Below are positions 8,649 through 20,319 of a stretch of 64,000 bases of DNA, piece after piece. Position 1 is the first letter of the stretch; each line of letters begins with the position of its first letter. Both the position numbers and the translations under genes were made by a program. The notes beneath the pieces are model-generated. The model ran no database searches. It was not told where the DNA came from and was given only the letters and a program-made list of their open reading frames with translations. The DNA is from Panagrolaimus kolymaensis (taxonomy: Eukaryota; Nematoda; Chromadorea; Rhabditida; Panagrolaimidae), in contig JAJQJQ010000005.1 in the NCBI GenBank assembly GCA_028622995.1, positions 7,440,001-7,504,000 on the forward strand, given 5' to 3'.

Positions 8649-10568
8649 TTGAGGGGATGTAAATAACAAAACTAAAATGCTAATTTATATTTTTTTGAAA
8701 CAAAATGAACAACAGTGATTATAAATTTTGGTAAATTTATCGAAAAAAAATAAAGAACGAAGCGACTTTGATAGGAAGCAAAAAACCTTTGTGAAATGTT
8801 AAAAAATTAATTACTATAAATAATACTACCGAAAGAAAGAGAAAGAAAAAAGATCATTATATATTAATAACTTCAATTCAAGGAAAATGAAAAAAGCCAA
8901 AAAAATAAATTGCCCGTTTCTTTTTTGGTTAAAAAAAGAAGATCAAAGTTGTATTGAAGCAAAAACAAAATAAGAGGCAAGCATCCTTGTTGATTTATAA
9001 AAAGAAAGATTGCAATTTTTTTAAAGGCAACACTTCGATGCGAAATGGCCTTTAAAAATAAGAAGATTTCGAAAAAAAAGCCGCAAATAAGAATGCGCAA
9101 AATAAAAAAGTGCTCTTTCGCTTGCTTGGAGAAAAATAGGAAATAGAGAAAACGTAAACAACATTTAAAAAAAACGAAAATGTTATCTATCATATTCCAA
9201 AATATCCTTTTAGTATCTTCTTTGTTTAGAATGGAAAAAGAAGAATAAGCGCAATTTATTGGCGCCGATAGCTGATGAGACATTACAATATCTTTTAAAA
9301 CAACAACAAAATTTCACAATCCAAAATTTGAGTTGGTGAGAAAAAAATAATAAGAAAAACACATTAAAGGGTAAATGAAAACGATAAACAATTTTAAAGT
9401 TTGAAAAATAATAATATGGTAAATTAGATAAACTTAAACATCAGAAACTGAATACCAAATATTAGGATAAATTAAAAATTGCAATAAAAAGAAAAAGCTA
9501 TAGCTGCAACATGTCATTACGTGCGCATTTAATTTGCAGGTAGTGCGCAGTTAGTGCATCCTTGCATTACCTGCAAATACGCTGCAAAAAATGCAGTATA
9601 TTTGCAGGTAATTCTTTTTGCAGCTTTCGAACCCTGGGATTGTATGTAAAATCTTTTTTGTTACCTATTTTGGCAATGAATAAATATTAGTTAAATTATT
9701 TCTTATTAGCAGCGCTGGTGTTGTTTCACGGATTTATATTTTATGCTTTCATTACAGATACCCAAACTCGAGTTCATTGAGTAAGCTATTAAGGAAACTA
9801 AAGGACAATTACAACATACTTACGAAATTTTGCAAAGGCTTCTCTTATTTTTAATCAAATGAAAATGTTTTCTTTTACATAATTTAAATGGCGTTTCCAT
9901 AAATAAGCCTTAAATCGACGATAACGGAAAATGGTCATAGCCAACCATCATATTCAAAAAAAAGTTGGTTCGATAATTGTAAATGAATACAGGATATTGA
10001 TTTGCAAAGAAAAATGGTTAATACACAACTATGTCAAATTTGCTTCCTTAATCATCCTTGTTAGAGATTTTCCTAATTTATATCAAAAAAATTTTTATCT
10101 GCTTTTCAACGACAAAAAGATGTTTAGCCTGCAGAAGAAAGTATGTAATAGAATTTGATGCAGAAGATATGAATCATTTGAATATATTGATGAAGCATAT
10201 TTTTTCTAAAGTTAACTCATCAATATTAAGATTAAGAAAAGATTTTAAACTTTATTTGGTGAATGAAAAAATGTTAACATCAAATACAAACCTTTATTGA
10301 TAATTTCCTTTTTCCTTACATTTTCATGCATGTTTTTTCCATAATTCTTCTCAACACGAAAATTGTCTCCCTCACTCTTTCTCTCTCTTACATATTTTTT
10401 ATTTTTCGAACCGCCAAAAAAATATTTTGATATTTCTTTCATCTTTCAAACTTTTTCTTTCCCATTATTTTCTTCAATTTTCGTGAATATCTAAATATTT
10501 ATCCGTGATTTTTTTTACTAGTTGCTAAATATTTCAAAGTTTTAGGTGACATTGTTATCTCAACCAAC
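8649..10568. other. Intergenic region, about 1.9 kb
   Basis: An AT-rich stretch with a fold-back repeat at 9567-9611. Open frames (for example 8873-9283 minus, 9931-10158 plus) are low complexity with no splice-consistent continuation. The last 25 bases hold the acceptor AGTTTTAG at 10538-10545, 23 bases before the next start codon, a likely trans-splice site. Confidence 0.6.
9567..9611. repeat. Perfect 13-bp-arm fold-back, CTGCA family
   Basis: The arm TTACCTGCAAATA (9567-9579) is exactly complementary to 9599-9611, and an inner CTGCA/TGCAG pair extends the hairpin. The words TGCGCAG and TGCAGC flank it, as they do in the fold-back at 2790-2856, so the two look like members of one family. 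Confidence 0.75.
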
Positions 10569-12344
10569 ATGAGTAATTCATCGCAAAACGCCTCTAATGC
10601 GTCCATGGAGAACATTCTTCTTTCAATGCAGCGTTTAGAATTGAACTTAACTAAGTCAATGGTATGATTTGTTTATTTTATTTCGAACTAATAATATTAT
10701 GGTTTTTTATAGGAAACCGTCTTGAACCGCTTGAATTCGTTTGAAACGAAGATGGAAACTATGCAAAGACAATTCGCTGATTATCAAAATGGTCAAACTC
10801 AAGCTCTTACTAAGTCTTTGACTGGTGTGGCTGAACAACTTCAAAAAGTCACTGCTCAAGCATTACAATTTGCTTCATCATCTGGTCCACCATCTTATGT
10901 TCCAAAACCTCCTGAGCCTGAACCAGTTAAACCAAATGTTCCTGCAACTTCTGAAAAGATCAAGTGTGAGAATGAACCAAAAGTTTCAAATGAAGTAAAG
11001 CCTCAATCTTCTCAAAGTTTTGGTGCAAATTTCAACATCAAGGAAGGTGAATGGGATTGTCAAACATGTTATGTTCGTAATAAGCCGACTTCATCAACTT
11101 GTGTTTCTTGTGGTTCTGGAGAAGACGTTGAAGAAAAATCAAGCCATGCTCCAGCATTTAAACCAACCTCGTTTGCAACTAATTCAGCGTTCTCCTCTGG
11201 TACTGGTCAACCTCTCTTTGGTGTAAAAACTGCAGCTCCGTCCGAATGGGATTGTGAAACATGTTATGCTCGTAATGAACCATCTTCATCAACATGTGAT
11301 TCTTGTGGTACTGGAAAAAACGCTGAAGAAAAATCAACAAGCCATGCTCTAAAACCAACCTCGTTTGCAGCTAATTCAACGTTCAGCTTTGGTACTGGTA
11401 AAACTCTCTTTGGTGTAAAACCTGCACCTCCATCTTCTCATAGTAAGGTGCCAACTGGTTAGTTATTCTTTATTCACCTTAATCTTATCAAATTTCTTTT
11501 TTAGACATTTCTCCTGCTAAACTTCCTGAAAGCAAAAGCTCATTCGGTGGTGGCAAGGCTGCTTTTTCTTTTGCTCCATCATCAAGTTCGAGGCCTTTTT
11601 CATCACCAGCTGTAACAAGTTTTCCTGCAACAAATCTTTCAAATAAAATACCTCTCTCATTTGCTTCTTTTGCTAGTGGATCAAACTTCTTGGATAAAAA
11701 GCCCTCTACTACCGATGATAACAGCTTCGGTGCACAAAAATCTCATGTAAGAGTTTTTTTTAATACAAATCTATCTTATATTCTTTCATTTTAGACTTTC
11801 CAATCTGCTCCAGCAAATGAAACACTTGAAGATAATGAAAATCCTGAAGAATATGTTCCTGATGTCCATTACGAACCAGTGGTTCCACTTCCAGATAAAG
11901 TCCAAGTTGTAACTGGTGAAGAAGCTGAACAAGTTCTATTCAAAAATCGTGCTAAACTTTATGTTTTCAATTCCGAAACCAAAGAAGTCAAAGAACGCGG
12001 CGTCGGCGACCTTAAACTCTTGTTTAATCCTGATACCAAAACTCATCGTGTCGTCATGCGCCGTGAACAAGTTCACAAGCTTTGCGCCAACTTCCGAGTT
12101 AACCAAGGCATGTCCATCGCCGACAAAACTGGTTCCAAAAATTGTGGCATTTTCAATTGCAAGGTATGTTCTTATTGTGTTTTTATGGTTTTTTAAAAGC
12201 TTCTTTTATTTTTAGGATTATTCTGATGATGCTGCAAATGGTAAAGATTTGATCTTCATTGTTCGTTTCAAAGATGAAGATGTTTATGAAGACTTCAAAA
12301 AACTTTTCATGGATATTGCTACCGGTAACAATTCTCCTGCATAA
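10569..12344 (+). CDS. RanBP2-type zinc finger and Ran-binding domain protein, copy A
   Basis: Five exons: 10569-10661, 10713-11442, 11505-11746, 11795-12163 and 12216-12344, giving 520 residues. An alternative donor at 11458 would add five codons in phase. Residues about 1-90 form a helical, probably coiled-coil segment. Two RanBP2-type zinc fingers follow at about 144-165 (EWDCQTC...STCVSCG) and 209-231 (EWDCETC...STCDSCG), both with the W-x-C-x2-C-x10-C-x2-C layout. A Ser/Phe-rich spacer contains a few FG/FGV pairs. The C-terminal 140 residues are a RanBD1 domain (HYEPVVPLPDKVQVVTGEEAE, VKERGVGDLKLL, MRREQVHKLCANF). Such proteins bind Ran-GTP at the nuclear pore (RanBP2/NPP-9, Nup50 group). 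A tandem paralogue lies at 14866-16323. Confidence 0.88.
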
Positions 12345-12878
12345 GAATCAAGTGCCTAATTTCTTGTTTTTTTATCTTTGTGAATTACTTTGTTTTGTTT
12401 ATCGTGTTTTTTTTATTTATTTTCCTTTGAATAAAGATTTTTATTTTAATTTTTCCGAAGCATATGAGATTGATATGATACATGATTGATAACATCCACT
12501 TGGCTTCATGTTATTTGTTGAAGCTAGCATCTTTTTATTTCTTTCTTAACGACCTTTCGGATGAAAAAGAGCCTCATTAGAGGGAGTTTGAAGAAGGTGA
12601 AATCAATAATTTTTTGTTTGTATTGTTTACTGCTTTGTTTCTTTATGAATTCACTGACCAAAGTAAGTGTGAAATTTTACCTTGAGATGCAAGAGGATGC
12701 TAGGTATTGTTTATAATCTTTATTGGGCAAGAGATCACTTGCTATTTGACTCAAATCGTATGATTATTCTTGAATATTTTTCATTCATTGAGAATATTTT
12801 TTTGTCAAGAAAATATTCATTTTCTTTTTTAGTTATTTAATCAAAGCTTACTCATTTTCGTCTTTTTTCAAACCCATT
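12345..12878. other. Spacer in unit A with degraded copy of a unit B open frame
   Basis: This matches 16324-16874 closely. In unit B a stretch reads SDEQSLYSNEFEEGEINNF up to KCEICLGMQDDARYC. In unit A the same stretch is broken by stops (after SDEKEPH and in KCEILP). It also holds the polyadenylation-like AATAAA at 12429-12434. Confidence 0.5.
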
Positions 12879-13855
12879 ATGGATCATTATTGTGAAAAAC
12901 AAAAATGTCAAAGTCCTTTAATATCTCATCATTTTTCTTATAAAAATGCAATTCGTCAACGATTTCCTTTTCCCAAAGATGTTATTGATCATATTATTAA
13001 AATTCTTATAAATAATACTTCCGAACATTCGACCAAACTTTACTTCAAACTATATTCTTCCTGCAAATATTTTTATGATCATTGCAAAGTTATTCCTTGC
13101 ACAGTACTAGAAGTTAGTAAATTCCGAGCGAAATGTTGTTATCGAAACAAATTTATTGAATTTACAAAAGATTTTTTTCTCTTATCTTATTTCAAGCTTT
13201 TGCCCGTTTGCATGCGACTTCACCATTTTAGGGATTACCATTTGTTGAAACCAAAATTAATTAACTACTTTAGTTGTGGTTTTCGCAAGTTTAGTGGCGT
13301 AATTTTCACATTGGCAGAATTTTTATTATTGATACCGACACTTGATCGTATGGAGCTGAAGCACTGCATTGTTTACAATTCCAACGGAGATGCAATGTAC
13401 TTTGAAGAAATTTTTAAACTTCTACCAAATCTTGTTTTATTTGTTTTGTAAGCTATTTTTAATTTGCCAAAAAACAAGCTTTTAATTTTATTTTAGTGCA
13501 CCAGCATCATCCAATTATTACACACCTCAAACGGCAAAAAATCTTTTAAATTTAGAACGAAAAAAAAAACTAAAAAATTTTTGGCTTACTGAAGTTCCTA
13601 AATCTTTAGATGTTTATGATTTTGTTAATTTTATAAAAGTTAGTTTATTCCTTTTCACGACAAAGGCTGTTTTTTTATCACATCGATAGATATTCGTTTT
13701 TTAATTATTTTTTTTTTCTTCAGAAAAACACCGACCCAAAGGATAAAAAGACTGTTGGTTTACACTTTGCTTCCACAGTTGATACAATGTTTAGGACAAA
13801 TTTCATAAATATTCTTTCAAAAAGCATTGAAAATTTAACTGTCAAATTTCGATGA
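12879..13855 (+). CDS. F-box-like protein, copy A
   Basis: Three exons, 12879-13447, 13497-13638 and 13724-13855, give 280 residues. The N-terminal third (FPFPKDVIDHIIKILINN then LYFKLYSSCKYFY) has the Pro-x-(D/E)-V-I...I...L...L...(C/S)K shape of an F-box. The remainder looks like the leucine-rich substrate-recognition part of the large, fast-evolving nematode F-box families (FKLLPNLVLFVFAPASS, NFWLTEVPKSLDVYDF). Such proteins normally recruit targets to SCF ubiquitin ligases. Copy B at 16875 has the same introns. Recognition is by pattern only. Confidence 0.6.
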
Positions 13856-14865
13856 AAATGTTGCCGCTTGTTATTAACAAAAACGGATACTTGTTTCTAA
13901 AATACATTTTTTTTGCGGATTTCATTGTGTTTTTTTAAAGCTTATTGTTGTTATTATTGTTGCAAAAATAAAGGACACCTACGAAAACTACATACCTACC
14001 AGGAGTGTCAGCAACTGGAAAATTTCGTGCAGTTGGCTGGAATTAATTTTTTTTTGAAATTTAACTATTTTAATGATTAATATTTATAAAAAATAATATT
14101 GATGTTATTTTAGCTCGGTTTTAGCCATTCCAGTGAACTGGAACGCTATTCCAGCCAACTGGAGCTTGTTCCCGACAACTGCACGAAATTTTCCAGTTGC
14201 TGACACTCCTGATACCTACGTAGTTGTTTCAAAATATTTTTCACGGTCATCACATAGGGCAAGGAAAGAAATATTTGAAAAAGCTTACAACTTCGAGACT
14301 ATGACAAAATAAAACTTTTTATATGCTTACATATTTCAAAGTAAAAAATAAAAAAGGTTCGATTGTCATCATTCTTCTAAATATTCATACTGATGCATTC
14401 AAAGAAAATGCACTGTAAAATTTAAAAAGACACTGGAATTTTCTCAACAAAAAAATCTAGCATTAAGTTTATCAAATAAAAGTGTTTTAAAAGCAGTTAA
14501 ATTACTTTAGGGATCTCTTTGCTGACCACAAAAAAATAAATTTGGAAGCTCTGTTACAATTTTTCCTTCGCAATTTGTATGAATAATGTTTGAATCGGCG
14601 CTAAATATTCTCACAACACGAAAATTTCTTTACCATTCGCAATTGTTTCTCGTGCATTTTCTAATTTTCATTTTCCATTCATGTTTTTGTGGATAAAAAA
14701 TGTGTACTTGTGTGGATGTTGATTTTATTCTGGCCTTTATTTTGGAGACAACACATTCCATTATTTTCTTTACTTTCGTGAATGCCAAAATATTTAATCG
14801 TGACTTATTTCTAATAACTAAAAATTTTCAATATTTTAGGTGACATTGTTATCTTCTTAACCAAA
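13856..14865. other. Inter-unit region with a MITE
   Basis: It contains the 212-bp hAT-type MITE at 14000-14211 and AT-rich sequence without coding frames. The end (14831-14839) carries the acceptor ATATTTTAG followed by GTGACATTGTTATC, the same leader as in unit A, a likely trans-splice site. Confidence 0.6.
14000..14211. mobile_element. hAT-type non-autonomous MITE with 8-bp target-site duplication
   Basis: The 212-bp element has perfect 36-bp terminal inverted repeats starting CAGGAGTGTCAGC. It is flanked on both sides by ATACCTAC (13992-13999 and 14212-14219). A CAG terminus plus an 8-bp duplication points to the hAT superfamily. No coding capacity. The matching place in unit B (about 17970) is empty. 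Confidence 0.9.
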
Positions 14866-16323
14866 ATGAGTAATACATCGCAAAACGCCTCTAATGCGTC
14901 CATGGAGAACATGCTTATTTCAATGCAGCGTTTAGAATTGAACTTAACTCAGTCAATGGTATGATTTTTTGTTTATTTTATTTCGAACTAATAATATTAT
15001 GGTTTTTTATAGGAAACCGTCTTGAACCGCTTGAATTCGTTTGAAACGAAGATGGAAACTATGCAAAGACAATTCGCTGATTATCAAAATGGTCAAACTC
15101 AAGCTCTTACTAAGTCTTTGACTGGTGTGGCTGAACAACTTCAAAAAGTCACCGCTCAAGCATTACAATTCGCTTCAACATCTGGTGCACCATATTATGT
15201 TCCGAAACCTCCTGAACCTGAACCAAATGTTCCTGCAACTTCTGAAAAGATCAAATGTGAGAATGATCCAAAAGTTTCAAATGAAGTAAAGCCTCCATCT
15301 TATGAAAATCTTTTTTGTGGCACAGAAGAATTCGACGAAGTTAAAGTTTGGCGTGAATGGGAATGCTCAGAATGTGGTAAAACAAACAATTTTTCATATA
15401 CATCTTGTGTTATTTGTGGTGCTAGAAAAGAAGCTGAAGAAAAATCAAGCCATGCTCCAAAACAAACCTCGCTTTCACCAGCTGTAACAAGTTTTCCTGC
15501 AACAAATCTTTCATTCAAAACATCTCTCTCATTTTCTTCTTTGGCAAGTGGATTCAACTTCTTGGATAAAACGCCCTCTACTACCGATGATAACAGCTTT
15601 GGTGCACAAAACTCTCAAGTAAGAATTCTTTTAATACAAATTTATGCTACATTCTTTCTTTTTTAGGATTTTCAAGCAAATGAAACAAACGAAGATACTG
15701 AAAATCTTGAAGAATATGTTCCTGATGTCCATTACGAACCAGTGGTTTTACTTTCAGTTAAACTCCAAGTTGTAACTGGTGAAGAAGCTGAACAAGTTCT
15801 ATTCAAAAATCGTGCTAAACTTTATGTTTTCAATTCCGAAACCAAAGAAGTCAAAGAACGCGGCGTTGGTGATCTTAAACTTTTGTATGATTCTAAAATT
15901 CAAACACATCATTTTGTCATGCGCCGTGAACAGGTTCACAAGCTCTGTGCTACTTCCGTGTTAACCAAGGCATGTCGATCGCCGATAAAACTGGTTCCAA
16001 AAATTGTGGCATTTTCAAATGCAAGGTATGTTTCTATTGAGTTTTTATGGTTTTTTAAAAGCTTCTTTTATTTTTAGGATTATTCTGATGATGCTGCAAA
16101 TGGTAAAGATTTGATCTTCATTGTTCGTTTCAAAGATGAAGATGTTTATGGAGAATTTAAACAGTGGTTTATTAGTTTCGCAAGTGGACTCCCTCATTTT
16201 GCCTTCATTGATGATGTTATCAATTATCGTGTCAAGGACGGTGAATGGGATTGTCAAGCATGTTATGTTCGTAATAAGCCGACTTCATCAACTTGTGTTT
16301 CTTGTGGTTGTAGAAAAGACTGA
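14866..16323 (+). pseudogene. RanBP2-type zinc finger and RanBD protein, copy B, frameshifted
   Basis: Exons are 14866-14958, 15013-15618, 15667-16025 and 16078-16323. Compared with copy A it has only one, divergent, internal zinc finger (EWECSECGKTN...SCVICG), and the intron between copy A exons 2 and 3 is gone together with the second finger. Within the RanBD, one base is missing between about 15946 and 15953 relative to copy A (copy A reads LCANFRVNQGMSI, copy B shifts after KLCA). The shifted frame stops early in the last exon. The original frame stays open in that last exon and ends with an added zinc finger (EWDCQACYVRNKPTSSTC). So the break is a single lesion: a recent pseudogene, an allele, or a base-call error. 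Confidence 0.75.
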
Positions 16324-16874
16324 TGATTGAAACAACATTTTTGCAATGTATTATTTTACTAACTTTTTTTATCTTTGTGAATTACTCTGTTTTGTTTATC
16401 GTGTTTTTTTATGTATTTTCCTTTGAATAAAGATTTTTATTTTAATTTTTCCGAAGCATATGAGATTGATATGATACATGATTGATAGCATCCACTTGAC
16501 TTCATTTATTTGTTGAAGCTAGCATCTTTTTATTTCTTTCTTAACGACCTTTCGGATGAACAAAGTCTTTATTCAAATGAGTTTGAAGAAGGTGAAATCA
16601 ATAATTTTTTGTTTGTATTGTTTACTGATTTGTTTCTTTATGAATTCACTGACCAAAGAAAGTGTGAAATTTGTCTTGGGATGCAAGATGATGCTAGGTA
16701 TTGTTTATAATCTTTATTGGGCAAGAGATCACTTGCTATTTGACTCAAATCGTATGATTATTCTTGAATATTTTTCATTCATTGAGAATATTTTTTTGTC
16801 AAGAAAATATTCATTTTCTTTTTTAGTTATTTAATCAAAGCTTACCCATTTTCATATTATTTTTCATACCAATT
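16324..16874. other. Spacer in unit B with short open frame
   Basis: It holds a 66-codon frame, 16510-16710, containing EFEEGEINNF and KCEICLGMQDDARYC. The unit A copy is broken, so purifying selection is doubtful. An AATAAA-like signal is at 16427-16432. Confidence 0.45.
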
Positions 16875-17864
16875 ATGGATCATTATTGTGAAAAACAAAA
16901 ATGTCAAAGTCCTTTAATATCTCATCATTTTTCTTATAAAAATGCAATTCGTCAACGATTTCCTTTTCCCAAAGATGTTATTGATCATATTATTAAAATT
17001 CTTATAAATAATACTTCCGAACATTCGACCAAACTTTACTTCAAACTATATTCTTCCTGCAAATATTTTTATCCTCATTGCAAAGTTATTCCTTGCACCA
17101 TATTAGAAGTTTATGAATTTCGAGCAAAATGTTGTCTCCGAAACAAATTTATTGAATTTTCAAAAGCTTTATTGCTTTTATCTTCTTTCAAGCTTTTGCC
17201 CATTTGCATGCGACTTCACCACTTTAGGGATTTCCATTTGTTGAAACCAAAAATAATTAACTACTTTAATGTTAGTTTTCGTAAGTTTAATGGCAGAATA
17301 TTCACATTAACGGAATTTTTATTATTGACACAAACGCTTGATCGTTTGGAGCTAGAGCACTGCATTGTTTACAATTCCAACGGAGATGCAATGTACTTTG
17401 AAGAAATTTTTAAACTTCTACCAAATCTTGTTTTATTTGTTTTGTGAGCTTTTTAGAATTTACGATCATTTACCTTTGATTTTATTTTAGTATACCATCA
17501 TCATCAAATAATTATACACCTCAAACAGCAAAAAATCTCTTAAATTTAGAACGAAACAAAAAACTTAAAAATTTTTGGCTTACTGAAGTTCCTGAATTTT
17601 TTGATGTTTATGATTTTGTCAATTTTATAAAAGTTAGTTTATTCCTTTTCATGACAAAGGCTTTATCACATCGATAGATATTCGTTTTTTAATTATTTTT
17701 TTTTTCTTCAGAAAAATACCAACCCAAATGACAAAAAGACTGTTGGTTTACACTTTGCTTCCACAGTTGATACAATGTTTAGGACAAATTTCATAAATAT
17801 TCTTTCAAGAAGCATTGAAAATTTAACTATCAAATTTCATGAAAAATTTTCAACTTATTATTAA
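16875..17864 (+). CDS. F-box-like protein, copy B
   Basis: Three exons, 16875-17443, 17491-17632 and 17712-17864, give 287 residues. It is near identical to copy A over the first 70 residues (FPFPKDVIDHIIKILINN) and more diverged in the middle (FRAKCCLRNKFIEFSKALLL versus a Tyr/Phe-rich copy A version). All splice phases are kept. It reads past the copy A stop to add an EKFSTYY tail because CGATGA became CATGAA. The frame is intact, so this copy is probably functional. Function is inferred as for copy A. Confidence 0.6.
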
Positions 17865-18424
17865 TAAAACACGGATATGTGATTCACAAAATACAAATTT
17901 ACTGATTCCATTGTTTTTTATTTATTTTTTTAAAGCTTGTTATTATAGTTGCAAAAATAAAGAACACATGCAAAAAATACCGACCTATGTATATGCTAAA
18001 AAATATTTTTTACGAATTTCAGTTAATGCAAGCAAAGAAGTGATTGGAAAAGCTTTCATCTTTCACCATGATTATGAATGATTAAAACTCTTTTAAGAGC
18101 TACGTAAACTTTTTATTGCTTTTAATTTTTGTTGATAAAAAAATCTCTAAGTTTAAGATAGTTTTTTATCAAATAAATTTAAAAAAATAGCATTTGAGAG
18201 AGAAATAAATTTAAAACCAATTTCTATGGGTTCAAAATTGCACTTGTACTGACTTCAATCGATTTATTTCTTTTTCTATTTCCCCATTTTGCATTTTGTT
18301 ATTCATACGCCATTTCTTTTTTTTTGTTGATCAAAAACGTGTTTCAAATATTTTCTTTGTTGATCGCTTTTTTACATCATTTTTAAATCGTCATTTTTTT
18401 CCGTCAATGTAAAAAAGGATTATT
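17865..18424. other. Intergenic region, about 560 bases
   Basis: The first 100 bases still match unit A downstream sequence, including the empty MITE site. The remainder is AT-rich with nothing recognisable. Confidence 0.5.
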
Positions 18425-18766
18425 ATGAATCCACCATCATTAATGCATAATACAAATATTAATGCTGACACTGAAGTTGTATTTGATACAAGACAGGCAG
18501 TCCGGTAAGGAATTTTTTAACTTTTTCGTTTGAATAAATCAAATCCAAATTTTAGCCTTCTTCCTCCACATCGGCCACCTCAAAGACGACGCCATCGCCG
18601 TGCTGGTGTTAATCGAATTCCAATGACTCCAAAAGAGCGAATAAAGGTTTGTTTATGGTCGCCACATAGTGCTTTTATTTTATTATCAATTATTGGATTT
18701 ATCTTATTAATATTAATTTATTATTATTTTTCTACAAAAATTCAATATGGAAAATTGAAACAATAA
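18425..18766 (+). CDS. Small single-pass membrane protein, unrecognised
   Basis: Two exons, 18425-18504 and 18556-18766, give 96 residues. The N-terminus is polar (MNPPSLMHNTNINADTEVVF). Then comes a strongly basic stretch (HRPPQRRRHRRAG) and one membrane helix, about residues 66-87 (SAFILLSIIGFILLILIYYY), with a short polar tail. The basic side faces the cytosol by the positive-inside rule. There is no signal peptide. The intron phase is exact (CG|C). I do not recognise the family. Confidence 0.65.
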
Positions 18767-18781
18767 AACCAAAAAAAATTA

Positions 18782-20319
18782 TTAAACTCTCGTCTCAGAT
18801 TTTGATCTCTTAAACGTTTCTGGTGGCGGTGGCTTCTTTTTTATTGATGAAGTATTTAACGCTCTAAAATTTGCTGATAATATTGCCTTTGCTTTAATGA
18901 AAGCCCTTACATTTTAGGATTAAATTTAATTTCAAAATCCGATAATATATCATTTAATGAATGTCGTAATAAACGTTTTTGCCCACTAAAAAAGAAATGA
19001 TTTTTAAAGCTAAAGCCACAAAAGCTGAAATCCTACGATTCGATTTCGATTGGTGCAGTTGGATGTCCATTCGCATCAACACTTTCAATATATAAAAATA
19101 AATGTTCCATTTCATTATTGGTTAAATTTTTAATCAGAAGCAATAGAAAAACAATAATGGGAATAATATGAATTCCAATCATAAGGTTTAAAGTAAAAGG
19201 CGAAACCACTTGATCGTGAATTGTACCAGCGCATGAGGGCTTCTAAAATGAAAATGTAATTTTGGGAAACAAATAAAAATTAAAATGAGCTAAAGCTATT
19301 TAACTAAAACTCTCAAATTATTATTACCAAAATGTATCACGAAAGGTAACCGAATAAGTAGCTTAAAACTTTAACTTACAACGATATCATCATCATTATA
19401 AAATTCGCAACCAAAATATCCTTCAATTGGAAGTCGACCTTGTTTATTAAAAACTAATAAAGTTGAGAAAATTTTTGCTAATAAAAATCGAATGGTATAA
19501 ACTGATTCGGAAAGAGTTACATGAATCATACATGCTTGAGAAATGGAAAGCATTAATGACATTGCAGGGCAAAGCTAAATTTTTAAACTTTTAAAAAATT
19601 ATTAGCAAAAATTTTGTCTAACCAAATAAATTGCTTTTGTTTTATATCTTAATCTTCTCGATGGATCATGCATTAACCAAGCAAATAAGATTAAATTTAT
19701 CATTGGAAAAACTAATTCTATTACTTCTGCAACTGACATGGACCATAATTGATCGTGATACTGTAAATCACATTTTATATTAAAGCTTAAAAAAGCGAAA
19801 ACGAAACAAACCAAATCAATTTGATTTATTCTTTCTTGATTTATTCCTTCATAATGATAAACAATGGATGTGTTCCCATCATTAAGAAGGGTGCCATTTG
19901 TTTCAAGCATATATTCATCAAGTAAAACATAAAGTTTACCAAAATTATAAGAAAATGTTCCAAATAAAAATGTATTTGCAAATTGACATATTACTATCGT
20001 AGCTGAAACCATCGCCGGAATATGATAACTCCATCGAATTGCCTAAAAAAAATTTTTTACTTCGATGAATCCTGACTTTTTAGCTCAATCATTCTATGAA
20101 GGATGAGTGTTTTTTTTTTAAATAAAAAAAGAGACTAATTTCCAAACCTACGTGTCACATGGTAAGCAAGTTTAGCTTTATCATAAAAATTAGATCCAAG
20201 GCCTCAATTCTCAAAGTTAAAGAAAATCTTACTTTTTCTTGCCATCGTTGTTCTGAAATTTCTCGAAATGCTTTTAAATGATATTCAAGCTGCTTTCGAC
20301 GATCTGCAGAGGTTGCCAT
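18782..20319 (-). CDS. Multipass membrane protein, unrecognised
   Basis: Minus-strand exons are 20319-20233, 20042-19623, 19574-19380, 19242-19037, 18985-18911 and 18863-18782, 354 residues. An acceptor TTTTTTAG lies 10-12 bases before the ATG, a likely trans-splice site. The start is polar (MATSADRRKQLEYHLKAF). Membrane helices are suggested at about 36-60 (VSATIVICQFANTFLFG), 104-118, 131-153 (VIELVFPMINLILFAWLM), 170-215 (MSLMLSISQACMIHVTLS, then FLLAKIFSTLLVF) and 250-275 (MIGIHIIPIIVFLLLLI). Asn-rich loops carry NGT and NTS sites. The tail has a Pro run (KKKPPPPETFKRSKSETRV). A TAG at 19033-19035 would end a shorter form, but a GTAGGA donor overlaps it and the next two exons continue in phase. 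Confidence 0.7.

Larger units (their letters stand above)
10550..17990 (+). repeat. Tandem segmental duplication (unit A 10550-13990, unit B 14840-17970)
   Basis: The two units share order, orientation, intron positions and long stretches of near-identical sequence: the RanBD gene, a decayed spacer (12345-12878 versus 16324-16874), and an F-box-like gene. The offset is 4297 bases at the first start codon and 3996 at the second, so unit B is shorter inside its RanBD gene. Sequence between the units (14220-14840) looks unique. Confidence 0.85.

Noticed and set aside
8873..9283. 136-codon minus-strand open frame
   Set aside because: Phe/Leu-rich low complexity in AT-rich DNA, no homologous look, no splice-consistent neighbours.
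9931..10300. Overlapping plus-strand frames of 75-80 codons
   Set aside because: Both are short, overlap each other in different frames and show no recognisable motif or exon structure.
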